A stretch of 64,000 nucleotides of DNA, taken from positions 343,120-407,119 of the forward strand of contig JAFIFW010000005.1 in NCBI GenBank assembly GCA_020831825.1. The letters run 5' to 3'. The notes under the pieces are model-generated. The model saw only the letters and a program-made list of their open reading frames with translations. It made no database searches and was not told where the DNA came from. Numbering within the stretch: the first letter of the stretch is position 1; each line of letters begins with the position of its first letter. The position numbers were made by a program, and so were the translations under genes. The DNA comes from Methylophaga sp. (GTDB lineage Bacteria; Pseudomonadota; Gammaproteobacteria; Nitrosococcales; Methylophagaceae). Below, in pieces: positions 46,954 to 56,495 of the stretch.

Positions 46954-48285
46954 ATGAGTGAAAAAACAAAATACATGACTGAACCGCGTGAGTCAGCGAC
47001 CTTTGACCGTCATACGCTGGCGGAAATCCGTCGTGCTGCCGATACCGGCATTTACGATATCCGTGGAGCAGGCGCCAAGCGCAAACTGCCGCATTTTGAT
47101 GACCTGCTGTTCCTGGGTGCGAGCATGTCGCGTTACCCGCTGGAAGGCTACCGTGAGAAATGCAATACCTCGGTAACCCTGGGTACTCGTTTTGCCAAAA
47201 AGCCGATCCATCTGGATATTCCAGTGACCATTGCCGGTATGAGCTTTGGTGCTTTGTCAGCTTATGCAAAAGAAGCACTGGGTCGTGGTGCGTCGGCGGT
47301 GGGGACTTCTACCACCACCGGTGACGGCGGCATGACCTCGGAAGAGCGTGGTCAGTCCACCAAGCTGGTCTATCAGTATCTGCCTTCACGTTACGGTATG
47401 AACCCTGACGATCTGCGTAAAGCCGATGCCATTGAAGTGGTGTTGGGTCAGGGTGCCAAACCCGGCGGTGGCGGTATGCTGCTCGGTCAGAAAATCACCG
47501 ATCGTGTTGCCAAGATGCGTACCCTGCCGATGGGCGTGGATCAGCGCAGCGCCTGCCGTCATCCAGACTGGACCGGTCCGGATGATCTGGAAATCAAAAT
47601 CAAGGAACTGCGCGAAATCACTGACTGGCAAGTGCCTATATACATCAAAGTCGGTGCCACGCGTACCTACTACGATGTGAAGCTGGCGGTTAAAGCCGGT
47701 GCAGACGTTATCGTGGTTGACGGTATGCAAGGTGGTACCGCGGCTACCCAGGACGTGTTTATCGAACACGTGGGTATTCCAACGCTGGCGGCCATTCCAC
47801 AAGCCGTTCAGGCGCTGCAGGAAATGGGTATGCACCGTAAGGTTCAGCTGATTGTTTCCGGTGGTATCCGCAACGGTGCCGACGTGGCCAAGTGTATGGC
47901 ACTGGGTGCCGATGCGGTTGCGATTGGTACGGCAGCGATGGTGGCCTTGGGTGATAACGATCCGAAATGGGAAGAAGAGTACCAAAAACTGGGTTCTACA
48001 GCGGGTTCCTACGATGACTGGCATGAGGGTCGCGATCCCGCCGGTATTTCAACGCAGGATCCGGAACTGATGAAACGCTTTGATCCAGTTGAAGGTGGTC
48101 GTCGTCTGGCTAACTATCTGCGGGTATTGACGCTGGAAGCACAAACACTGGCGCGTGCTTGTGGCAAGAACGACTTGCGAAACCTCGAGCCAGAAGATTT
48201 GGTTGCGCTGACCGTGGAATCAGCAGCTATGGCAAGGGTGCCATTGGCAGGAACTCAATGGATACCAGGCGCTAATAACTGGTAA
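46954..48285 (+). CDS. mgsC: N-methylglutamate synthase subunit C (FMN glutamate synthase-like)
   Basis: FMN subunit of 443 residues with the central domain of glutamate synthase. The barrel motifs seen are IPVTIAGMSFGALS, the STTTGDGGM loop, KPGGGGMLLG, VDGMQGGTAATQDVF and the FMN-phosphate site VSGGIRNGADVAKCMALGADAVAIGTAA. It condenses the methylamine group with 2-oxoglutarate to give N-methylglutamate. Last gene of the operon, followed by 426 bp without genes. Confidence 0.93.
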   Translation: MSEKTKYMTEPRESATFDRHTLAEIRRAADTGIYDIRGAGAKRKLPHFDDLLFLGASMSRYPLEGYREKCNTSVTLGTRFAKKPIHLDIPVTIAGMSFGALSAYAKEALGRGASAVGTSTTTGDGGMTSEERGQSTKLVYQYLPSRYGMNPDDLRKADAIEVVLGQGAKPGGGGMLLGQKITDRVAKMRTLPMGVDQRSACRHPDWTGPDDLEIKIKELREITDWQVPIYIKVGATRTYYDVKLAVKAGADVIVVDGMQGGTAATQDVFIEHVGIPTLAAIPQAVQALQEMGMHRKVQLIVSGGIRNGADVAKCMALGADAVAIGTAAMVALGDNDPKWEEEYQKLGSTAGSYDDWHEGRDPAGISTQDPELMKRFDPVEGGRRLANYLRVLTLEAQTLARACGKNDLRNLEPEDLVALTVESAAMARVPLAGTQWIPGANNW

Positions 48286-48711
48286 GACCGAGTTTCGGTG
48301 TAAAGGGCTGGTGTCAGTGCAGGTATGGACTTACAAACTTACCCCACTTTAGTGCCAGACTGAGCTGACATCAGTCCTTTCATTTTGTCTGGAAAAGCTG
48401 GCCTGTTCGGGCTATTTCAAGTCACTCAATTAACTTGATCGGCGATAAATTTATACTGCTAAACGAGGATGTTCTCGGGCTTTCACCTGACGGTATTAGC
48501 ATTGCTCGCGACTGAACCACACCCACAATTTCACAAAATGCAGTCACCTCCCCCAAGATCGTTCCCGAACATGCGTAGCATTTTTGGCGAATCTGCATTC
48601 ATCCCCCAGGTTCCTACTGTTAACAGGGGGGGCGATCTGATTTATCAACATAGACAATACCTCATTGCTTGACTGATACAGCTGACTGTTTCTGTTGACG
48701 CTCGGTCAGCT
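48286..48711. other. Gene-less region after the NMG operon
   Basis: This 426-bp stretch has no convincing gene. A 67-codon open frame at 48469-48672 has a Pro-rich, unlikely sequence and no ribosome-binding site. No clear terminator with a U-tract was found for the NMG operon. Confidence 0.45.
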
Positions 48712-49212
48712 TCAACCCTTTCGGGTCAGTGCATACCAGCCACGTTGACCCATGCAGCTCATCACGCCGCGGGTGACTCGACTCATATTGGCGGCTGTTT
48801 CATGGCCTTCGCCTAACTCATTGACACATTGCTGGCCGTCTTGCATCAGTGCCTCAGGGCCTGCGCCCATTTTCCACCATGAACTTATCTCAATCATTTC
48901 CAGAGGATCCTGACTGCTGTCTTGCTCGGGAATACGGGCATCCACCACACTTTCGGGAGAGATGGTCGCTGCACTTCTGCCGATCAGTGATTGACTGGGG
49001 CTGACCGTGATCCAGCCTTTTTCCTGTAGACATTGATCTACCGCCGTCGCTGAGCTTGAGCCTGTTTCACATTGCCGTTTGGCATCCTGAAAATCAGCGC
49101 CAGTGGCCCCGCGTTTATAACTGAGTTCGCCGCCACAGCCTGTGAGCAGCAACAGACCGCTGAAACTGATAATGCCGATGAATTGGCGCGTCGAGTTGTT
49201 TGCAATGTGCAT
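48712..49212 (-). CDS. Hypothetical lipoprotein
   Basis: I do not recognise a named family. Exported lipoprotein of 166 residues. The hydrophobic signal helix ends in the lipobox LLTGC (Cys at about 26), followed by GGELSYKRG. The mature part has five Cys (AKRQCE, VDQCLQEKGW, GQQCVNELGEG, MSCMGQRGW), and the two CLQEKGW/CMGQRGW pieces look like a repeated motif. It is divergent from fmdC across about 215 bp. Function unknown. Confidence 0.75.
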   Translation of the reverse strand: MHIANNSTRQFIGIISFSGLLLLTGCGGELSYKRGATGADFQDAKRQCETGSSSATAVDQCLQEKGWITVSPSQSLIGRSAATISPESVVDARIPEQDSSQDPLEMIEISSWWKMGAGPEALMQDGQQCVNELGEGHETAANMSRVTRGVMSCMGQRGWYALTRKG

Positions 49213-49427
49213 GGTTGACCTCCCTTGACTGGTCTGCGGATTGGCTGACCCGCTCAGCGTAACGTAAACCAGCCAAACCGCTTCTACGCAATTTGACGTA
49301 TTTAAGCCTCAGTGCCCCCTGACTAGTATGACTCTCGAGGTTTCGGTTGAGCACATCGTGGTGATTCAACCCAAAAATGCTTGCGTTCATTCAAGTTTTT
49401 TCTGCGTTGTTTTCACAGAGGTGGCAC

Positions 49428-50555
49428 ATGAAACATTTAAACAAACTGGCTTGGTCGGTGGCTTTGGCTACGACCGCGACATTGACACCGGTCATGTCAT
49501 CCCATGCGGCAGGCACCATTACTTTTGGTGAAGATCGATACATCAGTCTGGGCTTTGGCATGCGAGGCAGCTACAGCCGTGTTGAAGATGGAGCGGGTAA
49601 TGGCTCTTCCTATTCCAATGACTTCAGTCTGGACAGCGGCCGTATTTACTTGTCAGGGTCTTTGAACAAGTACATCAAGGGCATGCTGAACACCGAAAAG
49701 GATATTGCCGGGCAAGGCTTTCAAGTGATTGATGCGGTGGGTATTTTTCAGATGACGCCGGACATCAGCATTTGGGCGGGTCGCTTCCTGTCACCGAGTG
49801 ACCGGGCCAATATGGCTGGCCCCTATTACTCGCTTGGCGGTGGTTACTGGGCCGGCATTGCCTCACGTTATGGTTTTAATGGTGGTTACATCGGCCGTGA
49901 TGATGGTGTGGCCTTGGTAGCAACGGCTTTTGATCAACGTCTTGCCTACTCCTTTGGTGCCTTTGAGGGCAATACTGCATTTCAGATAGCACCCGTTGCA
50001 GATGAGGTCGAAAGCGCCAGAGGTTCTGATGGCTTGATGTATGCCGGTCGTTTGCAATACAGCTTCTGGGATACCGAGCCCGGTTACTATGGCACTGGTA
50101 ACTACCTGGGCACCAAGGATATTTTCACCATCGGTATTGCTGGCCGCAGTCAGAAAAACGGTGCAGTTTCGGCGACTGATCAGGGTAAATACTACTCATA
50201 CAGTGCTGACTTGCTGATCGAAAAACAGAATGTCGGCCCGGGTGCCTTGTCTTTCGAAGCCGCCTATTACCGCTATGACACTGACAAGGTCTTCCGTAGT
50301 GAGGAAGGTAAGGCTTACTCAGCCGGTGCCGGTTATATTTTCAACGAAAAAGTCGGTTGGGGACAGATTCAACCCTTCGTTCGCTACCAGCGTTTTGATG
50401 CCGACAACAACATCGATCTGAGACAGACCGACCTGGGTGTCGCCTACATTATCGACGGCTATAACGCTCAAATCTCCGGTGTGTATTCCCATTTGAAAGA
50501 AACCAATCAATCGAACACAGACAGTTTCTTTGTGACGTTGCAGTTGCAGTTCTGA
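49428..50555 (+). CDS. fmdC: Outer-membrane porin for amides and urea (FmdC-like)
   Basis: Beta-barrel porin of 375 residues. The signal peptide (MKHLNKLAWSVALATTATL) ends near SHAA. The mature protein has alternating aromatic strands throughout and ends in Phe (VTLQLQF), the outer-membrane insertion signal. AGAGGTGG precedes ATG 49428; an upstream in-frame ATG at 49377 lacks a site. It is the first gene of an operon whose order C-A-B-D-E-F matches the fmd operon described in Methylophilus methylotrophus, where it serves short-chain amide and urea uptake at low concentration. Confidence 0.85.
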   Translation: MKHLNKLAWSVALATTATLTPVMSSHAAGTITFGEDRYISLGFGMRGSYSRVEDGAGNGSSYSNDFSLDSGRIYLSGSLNKYIKGMLNTEKDIAGQGFQVIDAVGIFQMTPDISIWAGRFLSPSDRANMAGPYYSLGGGYWAGIASRYGFNGGYIGRDDGVALVATAFDQRLAYSFGAFEGNTAFQIAPVADEVESARGSDGLMYAGRLQYSFWDTEPGYYGTGNYLGTKDIFTIGIAGRSQKNGAVSATDQGKYYSYSADLLIEKQNVGPGALSFEAAYYRYDTDKVFRSEEGKAYSAGAGYIFNEKVGWGQIQPFVRYQRFDADNNIDLRQTDLGVAYIIDGYNAQISGVYSHLKETNQSNTDSFFVTLQLQF

Positions 50556-50598
50556 TATTGCAGCGGCGCTATTTGCCCAGCAAAAGCAGGAGGAAGAG

Positions 50599-51822
50599 AT
50601 GAAAACCCTAGTAAAGCTTGATTTAGACAAAAAACCCTGGGAACAGGATGGTCAGATTCACAATCGCTGGCACCCAGATCTGCCGATGATTGCCATGGTT
50701 AAACCGGGCGATGAATTCCGGGTGGAATGCATGGACTGGACCGGTGGCCAGATTGGTAACAATGACAGTGCCAACGATATTCGCGATGTCGATCTGCTTC
50801 AGGTGCATTACCTGAGCGGACCCATTGGGGTTGAGGGTGCTGAACCCGGCGACCTGATGGTGGTGGATATCCTTGATGTTGGAACTTTCGAGGACTCACA
50901 ATGGGGCTTCAATGCGTTCTTTGCAAAGGAAAATGGCGGTGGTTTTCTGACCGAACATTTTCCGGAAGCCCGTAAATCCATTTGGGATTTCCATGGCATA
51001 TACACCACCTCACGTCATGTACCCAACGTTAAGTTTGCCGGGGTGATGCATCCAGGACTGATTGGTTGTTTGCCATCACGCGAGCTACTGGAAAACTGGA
51101 ACAAGCGTGAAGCCGAGTTGATTGCGTCTGATTCCGAAAGAGTGCCGCCTTTAGCCTTGCCACCTAATGAGCAGGCGGCTGTCATGGGCCGTCTCAAGGG
51201 TGATGAGGCAGCCGCGGCGGCCCAAGAGGGCGCGCGTACTGTGCCGCCTCGTGAGCACGGCGGTAACTGCGATATCAAGGATCTGACCAAAGGCTCGAGA
51301 ATTTATTTCCCGGTCTATGTCAAGGATGGCGGCCTGTCGATGGGCGATCTGCACTTCTCGCAAGGTGATGGCGAAATCACCTTCTGTGGTGCTATCGAAA
51401 TGGCGGGTTACCTGGATATCAAGGTCAGTCTTATCAAGGATGGTGTTAAGAAATACGGCATCAAAAACCCACTGTTCAAAAACAGCCCATTAACGCCTAC
51501 CTACAACGATTATCTGATCTTTGAAGGCATTTCGGTGGATGAGCAAAACAAACAGCACTATCTGGATGTGCATGTGGCTTATCGTCAGGCCTGTTTGAAT
51601 GCCATCGAATATCTGAAGAAATTTGGCTACACCGGTGAACAAGCGCTTTCCATTCTCGGTACTGCACCCGTACAAGGCCATATCAGCGGGGTGGTGGATA
51701 TTCCAAACGCCTGCGCCACTTTGTGGTTGCCGACTGAGATCTTCGACTTTGATTTGCACCCCAGTGTGGACGGTCCGGTGAATTTTGTCACACCGGGCAA
51801 AGACCTCAGTATCGCGACATAG
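50599..51822 (+). CDS. fmdA: Formamidase/acetamidase
   Basis: Cytosolic amidase of 407 residues that hydrolyses formamide (and short amides) to formate and ammonia. It belongs to the FmdA_AmdA family, recognised by KPGDEFRVECMDWTGGQI, GPIGVEGAEPGDLMVVDILD, FHGIYTTSRHVPNV, PPREHGGNCDIKDL and LHFSQGDGEITFCGA. Glu and Lys candidates of the active site lie in these blocks. A very strong AGGAGG precedes the ATG. 43 bp after fmdC, so in the same operon. Confidence 0.94.
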   Translation: MKTLVKLDLDKKPWEQDGQIHNRWHPDLPMIAMVKPGDEFRVECMDWTGGQIGNNDSANDIRDVDLLQVHYLSGPIGVEGAEPGDLMVVDILDVGTFEDSQWGFNAFFAKENGGGFLTEHFPEARKSIWDFHGIYTTSRHVPNVKFAGVMHPGLIGCLPSRELLENWNKREAELIASDSERVPPLALPPNEQAAVMGRLKGDEAAAAAQEGARTVPPREHGGNCDIKDLTKGSRIYFPVYVKDGGLSMGDLHFSQGDGEITFCGAIEMAGYLDIKVSLIKDGVKKYGIKNPLFKNSPLTPTYNDYLIFEGISVDEQNKQHYLDVHVAYRQACLNAIEYLKKFGYTGEQALSILGTAPVQGHISGVVDIPNACATLWLPTEIFDFDLHPSVDGPVNFVTPGKDLSIAT

Positions 51823-51835
51823 CAGGAGAATCAGA

Positions 51836-52180
51836 ATGCCCTTATACGACTATCGGTGTGAGCAGTGCGGCACATTCACTGCGTTACGAAAAATGCACCA
51901 GGCAGGCGATGACATCACGTGTGATTGTGGCTTGCCAGCAAGACGTGTGGTGACAGCGCCTCATCTGGCACTGATGGACGGTGCAACCCGGATTGCGATG
52001 GCCAGAAACGAAAAGTCGGCTGACTCGCCGAGGCTGGCCCGTCGTTCAAGCTGTGGTTGCACCGGGGCACACACCTGCAAGACCAATTCCTCTGCAAGTC
52101 CCAAGCGCCAGGAAGGCAATAGCACGGGCCTGAAAATGCAGACTAAGAAAACCGCGAGACCTTGGATGCTCGGACATTGA
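51836..52180 (+). CDS. fmdB: FmdB-type zinc-ribbon protein
   Basis: Small protein of 114 residues beginning MPLYDYRCEQCG, the typical FmdB zinc-ribbon start. The second pair is CDCGLPA, giving a four-Cys zinc knuckle. A second Cys cluster (CGCTGAHTC) and a basic tail follow. It has been proposed as a regulator of the fmd operon, without firm proof. The start is ATG 51836 after AGGAGA; an in-frame start at 51785 lies within fmdA. Confidence 0.85.
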   Translation: MPLYDYRCEQCGTFTALRKMHQAGDDITCDCGLPARRVVTAPHLALMDGATRIAMARNEKSADSPRLARRSSCGCTGAHTCKTNSSASPKRQEGNSTGLKMQTKKTARPWMLGH

Positions 52181-52238
52181 ATTTCCCAACACACTGAACA
52201 GCGCCGTTCACACCATTCATTCCAACAGGAGATAGACG

Positions 52239-53492
52239 ATGAAATATTTCAGTCGACGGAAATTTCTGGGTAAAACCAGCAATTTAATAGGGGCCATGCT
52301 TGCTGCTGGTCTGATGAGTACCAGTGTTATGGCCACGGAGTTTCCCACCGCCGAGGTGAACACGACCGGACTTGCGGTGACCGATGACACAGTAACCGTG
52401 GGTATTTTGCACTCACTTACCGGCACCATGGCGATCAGTGAAACCGGTGCGATGGAAGCGGCAAGGCTCGCTATCAAACAGATCAACGAATCTGGCGGTA
52501 TTTTGGGTCGACAAATTGAGGTGATTCTGGAAGATGGTGCCAGTGACTGGCCAACCTTTGCTGAAAAAGCTCGCAAATTGTTGATCAGTGACAAGGCGGC
52601 TGCGGTATTTGGTTGCTGGACCTCGGCATCACGTAAAGCGGTGTTGCCTGTGTTTGAGCAACACAACGGCATATTGTACTACCCGACATTTTATGAAGGT
52701 CTTGAACAGTCGAAAAACGTGATCTATACCGGTCAGGAAGCAACACAACAGATCCTGGCGGGTCTTGACTGGGTTGCCGAAGAAAAGGACGCCAAAACCT
52801 TCTTTCTGATTGGTTCAGATTACATCTGGCCTAGAACCTCAATGAAAATTGCCCGTATCCACATTGAACAGGTACTGGGTGGTCGAGTGGTCGGTGAAGA
52901 ATACGTGCCACTGGGTGATGTTCAGTTTGGTTCTATCATCAACCGTCTTCGTCTGAGAAAACCGGATGTAATTTTTGCTGCGGTTGTGGGTGGCAGTAAT
53001 GTTGCCTGGTTCAGACAGTTGAATGCTGCCGGTATTAACGCTGATAACCAGACATTGCTGACACTGTCGGTGACAGAAGACGAAGTGCTGGGCATCGGCG
53101 GTGAAAACCTGGAAGGCTTTTACTCAGTTATGAAGTATTTCCAAAGCCTGGATAACCCTAACAACAAAGCATTTGTTGAGGCCTTTAAAGCTGAATATGG
53201 TCAGGACAGCGTGATTGGTGACGTGACTCAAGCGGCTTATCTGGGACCTTGGTTGTGGAAAGCGGCCGTTGAAAAAGCGGGCAGCTTTGATATCGACAAG
53301 ATTGTAGAAGTCTCCAGAACCGGTGAAATCGAGTTGGATACAGCGCCTGAAGGTTATGTCCGACTGCATCCGAATCATCACTTGTGGAGTCATACCCGTA
53401 TCGGTAAATGGAATCGTGATGGCCAGGCAACGGTGGTCTATGAATCTCCAGAACTCATCGAACCAAACCCATTCCCAGAAGGCTACCAATAG
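52239..53492 (+). CDS. fmdD: Periplasmic amide/urea-binding protein (FmdD/UrtA-like)
   Basis: Solute-binding receptor of 417 residues for the ABC transporter downstream. The N-terminus has a twin-arginine motif SRRKFLG followed by a hydrophobic stretch ending VMA, suggesting Tat export. The mature part resembles UrtA/FmdD: VGILHSLTGTMAISETGA, INESGGILGRQIEV and FGCWTSASRKAVLPVFE, a segment typical of urea/amide binders. It follows fmdB by 58 bp. Confidence 0.9.
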   Translation: MKYFSRRKFLGKTSNLIGAMLAAGLMSTSVMATEFPTAEVNTTGLAVTDDTVTVGILHSLTGTMAISETGAMEAARLAIKQINESGGILGRQIEVILEDGASDWPTFAEKARKLLISDKAAAVFGCWTSASRKAVLPVFEQHNGILYYPTFYEGLEQSKNVIYTGQEATQQILAGLDWVAEEKDAKTFFLIGSDYIWPRTSMKIARIHIEQVLGGRVVGEEYVPLGDVQFGSIINRLRLRKPDVIFAAVVGGSNVAWFRQLNAAGINADNQTLLTLSVTEDEVLGIGGENLEGFYSVMKYFQSLDNPNNKAFVEAFKAEYGQDSVIGDVTQAAYLGPWLWKAAVEKAGSFDIDKIVEVSRTGEIELDTAPEGYVRLHPNHHLWSHTRIGKWNRDGQATVVYESPELIEPNPFPEGYQ

Positions 53493-53602
53493 AGGCTGGT
53501 CAGTCACTCAAATGCAGGCTGGTCTTTGCCAGCCTGCACGTTGAGACCGCAGCAACAGAATCATCTCTTTGATTAATCGGTAAATGTTTCGGAGTAACCA
53601 CC

Positions 53603-54526
53603 ATGGGTGATTTTACTTTTCAGGAATTGACGTCAATCTTCGCAATGCAGGGCTTTGTCGGGATTAGCTTGTTCAGTGTGCTGTTGTTGATGGCACTAGG
53701 GTTGGCCATCATTTTCGGTCAGATGGGCGTCATCAACATGGCTCATGGCGAGTTTATGGCACTGGGTGCCTACACCACTTACATGCTTTCCATGTTTACG
53801 CGCACTCATTATCCGGAATTGATGCCGTACTACTTCTTTTTCGCCATCATCGCGTCATTTCTAGTGGCGGGGTTGGTTGGCTATCTCACAGAATTTGCCT
53901 TGATAAGACATCTTTACAAACGGCCACTGGACACACTGCTGGCCACGTGGGGTTTGAGTCTTATCATGCAGCAATCGTTTCGTACCTTTTTTGGTTCACG
54001 TGAAGTCAGTCCGACGCTGCCTGACTGGCTAATGGGCTCCTGGATGCCCACCGATACCATTTTCATTCCCATTAACGGGATGTTTATATTGGGGCTGACC
54101 ACGGTAGTGACCTTTGCTGTTTATTATCTGATGTACCGATCTTCCTGGGGCTTGAATGTGCGTGCCACCACCCAGAACCGTGTGATGAGTGGTGCGGTCG
54201 GCATCAACACCAAACAAGTGGACAGGCTCACCTTTGCGCTCGGCTGCGGCATTGCCGGTATTGCTGGGGCGGCCTTCACCACCATTGCATCAACCGGCCC
54301 GACTTCAGGCTCACTCTATATCGTAGATACGTTCATGGTCGTGGTGTTTGGTGGTGCGGCTAGTCTCTTTGGCACCATTGCTTCTGCATTCACCATTGCA
54401 CAGGCGCAATCAATTCTTGAGTTCTTTATCAGCAGTTCCATGGCGAAAGTACTGACCCTGTTGACGCTGATCATCATCCTGATGATTCGTCCTGAAGGTC
54501 TGTTTGCTTCCAAAGTCCGTAAATAA
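53603..54526 (+). CDS. fmdE: Amide/urea ABC transporter permease (FmdE/UrtB-like)
   Basis: Inner-membrane permease of 307 residues, branched-chain amino acid (HAAT) family, UrtB-like. Eight or so membrane helices are seen, with the conserved cytoplasmic segment IFGQMGVINMAHGEFMALGAY near the N-terminus and RATTQNRVMSGAVGINTKQVDR in the middle. It pairs with FmdF. A GGAG site precedes the ATG. 110 bp after fmdD. Confidence 0.92.
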   Translation: MGDFTFQELTSIFAMQGFVGISLFSVLLLMALGLAIIFGQMGVINMAHGEFMALGAYTTYMLSMFTRTHYPELMPYYFFFAIIASFLVAGLVGYLTEFALIRHLYKRPLDTLLATWGLSLIMQQSFRTFFGSREVSPTLPDWLMGSWMPTDTIFIPINGMFILGLTTVVTFAVYYLMYRSSWGLNVRATTQNRVMSGAVGINTKQVDRLTFALGCGIAGIAGAAFTTIASTGPTSGSLYIVDTFMVVVFGGAASLFGTIASAFTIAQAQSILEFFISSSMAKVLTLLTLIIILMIRPEGLFASKVRK

Positions 54527-54541
54527 AGCGCAGGAGATTTG

Positions 54542-55732
54542 ATGATGAACTTTTTTATTGAACGGTTTCTGGGTGGCAAGCAAGGCGCTGTGGCAATTGC
54601 GTTACTCGCTTTGCTTATCCTGGTGATTTTCCCTCTGGCGTTGGATCTGTTTCGACTGAATCTGGTGGGTAAATATCTGACCTTTGCTTTTGCAGCTGTA
54701 GGGCTGGTGTTGCTGTGGGGATATGGCGGTATCTTGAGCCTGGGCCAAGGTGTGTTTTTTGGACTTGGCGGCTATGCGATGGCAATGTTTCTGAAACTGG
54801 AGGCATCGGATCCTCAAAGCACCGCGATTCAGACAACACCAGGTATTCCTGACTTCATGGATTGGAACCGGCTTTATGAACTGCCATGGTTCTGGGTGCC
54901 TTTTGAGAGTTTTGCCTTTACTTTACTGGCCATTCTGGTGTTGCCGGCGCTGTTTGCCTACATCATCGGTGTTGCCATGTTCAAACGTCGTGTCGGTGGC
55001 GTTTACTTTGCCATCATCACGCAGGTGATTGCGGTTATTCTCACGGTATTGATTGTTGGTCAACAGGGGTTTACTGGCGGTATCAACGGTATTACAGATC
55101 TTCGAACATTAAATGGCTGGGATATCCGTACTGATTCGGCCAAGTACATTCTCTATTTCATCAATGCATTGTTGCTGCTGGCGGTCATCATGATCAGCCG
55201 TTTTGTGCTGACCAGCAAATTAGGTCGCTTGCTACTGGCGATGAAAGATAAGGAAGACCGGGTACGTTTTTCAGGCTATGACGTATCCAACTTCAAAATC
55301 TTCATTTTCTGTCTGTCTGCGGTGATTTCAGCTATTGGTGGCGCCATGTTTACCCTGCAGGTCGGTTTCATGTCACCGTCATTGCTCGGCGTAGTACCTT
55401 CCATCGAGATGGTTATTTTTGCAGCGGTGGGTGGCCGGATGTCATTGATTGGTGTGGTCTACGGCACCTTGTTGATTAATTTTGGCAAAACCGGTTTTTC
55501 AGAAACCTTTCCTGAACTGTGGTTGTTCTTTATGGGCGGTTTGTTCATTGCGGTGGTGATGTTCTTCCCTAACGGCTTAGCTGGTATTTACAACAAATAC
55601 GTTTCGAAGCTGGCATTCCTGCAACGCTATCTGCCAGCCATCAAACTGCCTAAGTCAAAAGCAGACACACAAAGCAATGCCTCATCCAGTGCCTCGACCT
55701 CTGATAATGCTGCTGAAGGAGCCAAATCATGA
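54542..55732 (+). CDS. fmdF: Amide/urea ABC transporter permease (FmdF/UrtC-like)
   Basis: Second inner-membrane permease, 396 residues. It shows GGILSLGQGVFFGLGGYAMAMF and the middle loop MKDKEDRVRFSGYDVSNFKIF typical of UrtC. It has about ten membrane segments and a hydrophilic Ser/Ala-rich tail. AGGAG lies 5 bases before ATG 54542; ATG 54545 is also possible. It overlaps the next gene by 4 bp. Confidence 0.92.
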   Translation: MMNFFIERFLGGKQGAVAIALLALLILVIFPLALDLFRLNLVGKYLTFAFAAVGLVLLWGYGGILSLGQGVFFGLGGYAMAMFLKLEASDPQSTAIQTTPGIPDFMDWNRLYELPWFWVPFESFAFTLLAILVLPALFAYIIGVAMFKRRVGGVYFAIITQVIAVILTVLIVGQQGFTGGINGITDLRTLNGWDIRTDSAKYILYFINALLLLAVIMISRFVLTSKLGRLLLAMKDKEDRVRFSGYDVSNFKIFIFCLSAVISAIGGAMFTLQVGFMSPSLLGVVPSIEMVIFAAVGGRMSLIGVVYGTLLINFGKTGFSETFPELWLFFMGGLFIAVVMFFPNGLAGIYNKYVSKLAFLQRYLPAIKLPKSKADTQSNASSSASTSDNAAEGAKS

Positions 55733-56475
55733 GCACCAATACAGACTTTTTGCTGGCGATTGAAGATTTGACGGTCTCATTCGATGGCTTTAAGGCAGTT
55801 GATTCATTGACCATGTATATCGATAAAAATGAGTTGCGGGTGATTATCGGCCCCAACGGTGCCGGAAAAACCACGCTGCTGGACTTGATCTGCGGCAAAA
55901 CCAAGGCCAGCAGTGGTTCCATCCAGTTTAAAAATCAGGAAATCACCAAGCTGGTTGAGCATCAGATCACCCGGGTGGGTATCGGTCGAAAATTCCAGAC
56001 CCCCTCGATTTATGAAAACCTCACGGTTTATCAAAACCTTGAGGTTTCCTATTCCGAAGGTCGCAGTGTCTTTGGCAGCCTGTTTTTTAAATCAACGCCC
56101 AAACTGGAAGCAATGATTGAAGAGGTGGCCAGTGATATTCAGTTGACCGAGTTTCTTGAGACGCAAGCGGGTGTGTTGAGTCATGGACAAAAGCAATGGC
56201 TGGAAATCGGTATGTTGCTGATGCAGGAACCGGAATTATTGATGCTGGATGAACCGGTGGCCGGTATGAGTGCCAAGGAACGTGATGAAACGGCTGAACT
56301 ATTGAACCGGCTTTGCAAGAACCGCTCGGTCATTGTGATTGAGCATGATATGGAGTTTGTGAAAAAGATTGCCCGTAAGGTGACGGTCTTGCATCAGGGC
56401 AAGATTTTGGCAGAAGGGGCGATGGAAAAGGTTCAGGCTGATGAAAAGGTCATCGAAGTTTATCTCGGTCATTGA
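55729..56475 (+). CDS. Amide/urea ABC transporter ATPase (UrtD-like)
   Basis: Cytosolic nucleotide-binding subunit of 248 residues. Walker A GPNGAGKTT, signature LSHGQKQWLEIGMLL (the UrtD form, not LSGGQ), Walker B LLMLDEPVAGM and switch His IEHDM are all intact. Transport energy for the FmdE/FmdF channel is supplied by this and the next protein. It is coupled to fmdF by a 4-bp overlap. Confidence 0.93.
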   Translation: MSTNTDFLLAIEDLTVSFDGFKAVDSLTMYIDKNELRVIIGPNGAGKTTLLDLICGKTKASSGSIQFKNQEITKLVEHQITRVGIGRKFQTPSIYENLTVYQNLEVSYSEGRSVFGSLFFKSTPKLEAMIEEVASDIQLTEFLETQAGVLSHGQKQWLEIGMLLMQEPELLMLDEPVAGMSAKERDETAELLNRLCKNRSVIVIEHDMEFVKKIARKVTVLHQGKILAEGAMEKVQADEKVIEVYLGH

Positions 56476-56495
56476 CTTAAACCAGGAGAAATCAC

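Noticed and set aside
48469..48672. 67-codon plus-strand frame after the NMG operon
   Set aside because: Pro-rich unlikely sequence, no ribosome-binding site, no neighbours suggesting a gene.
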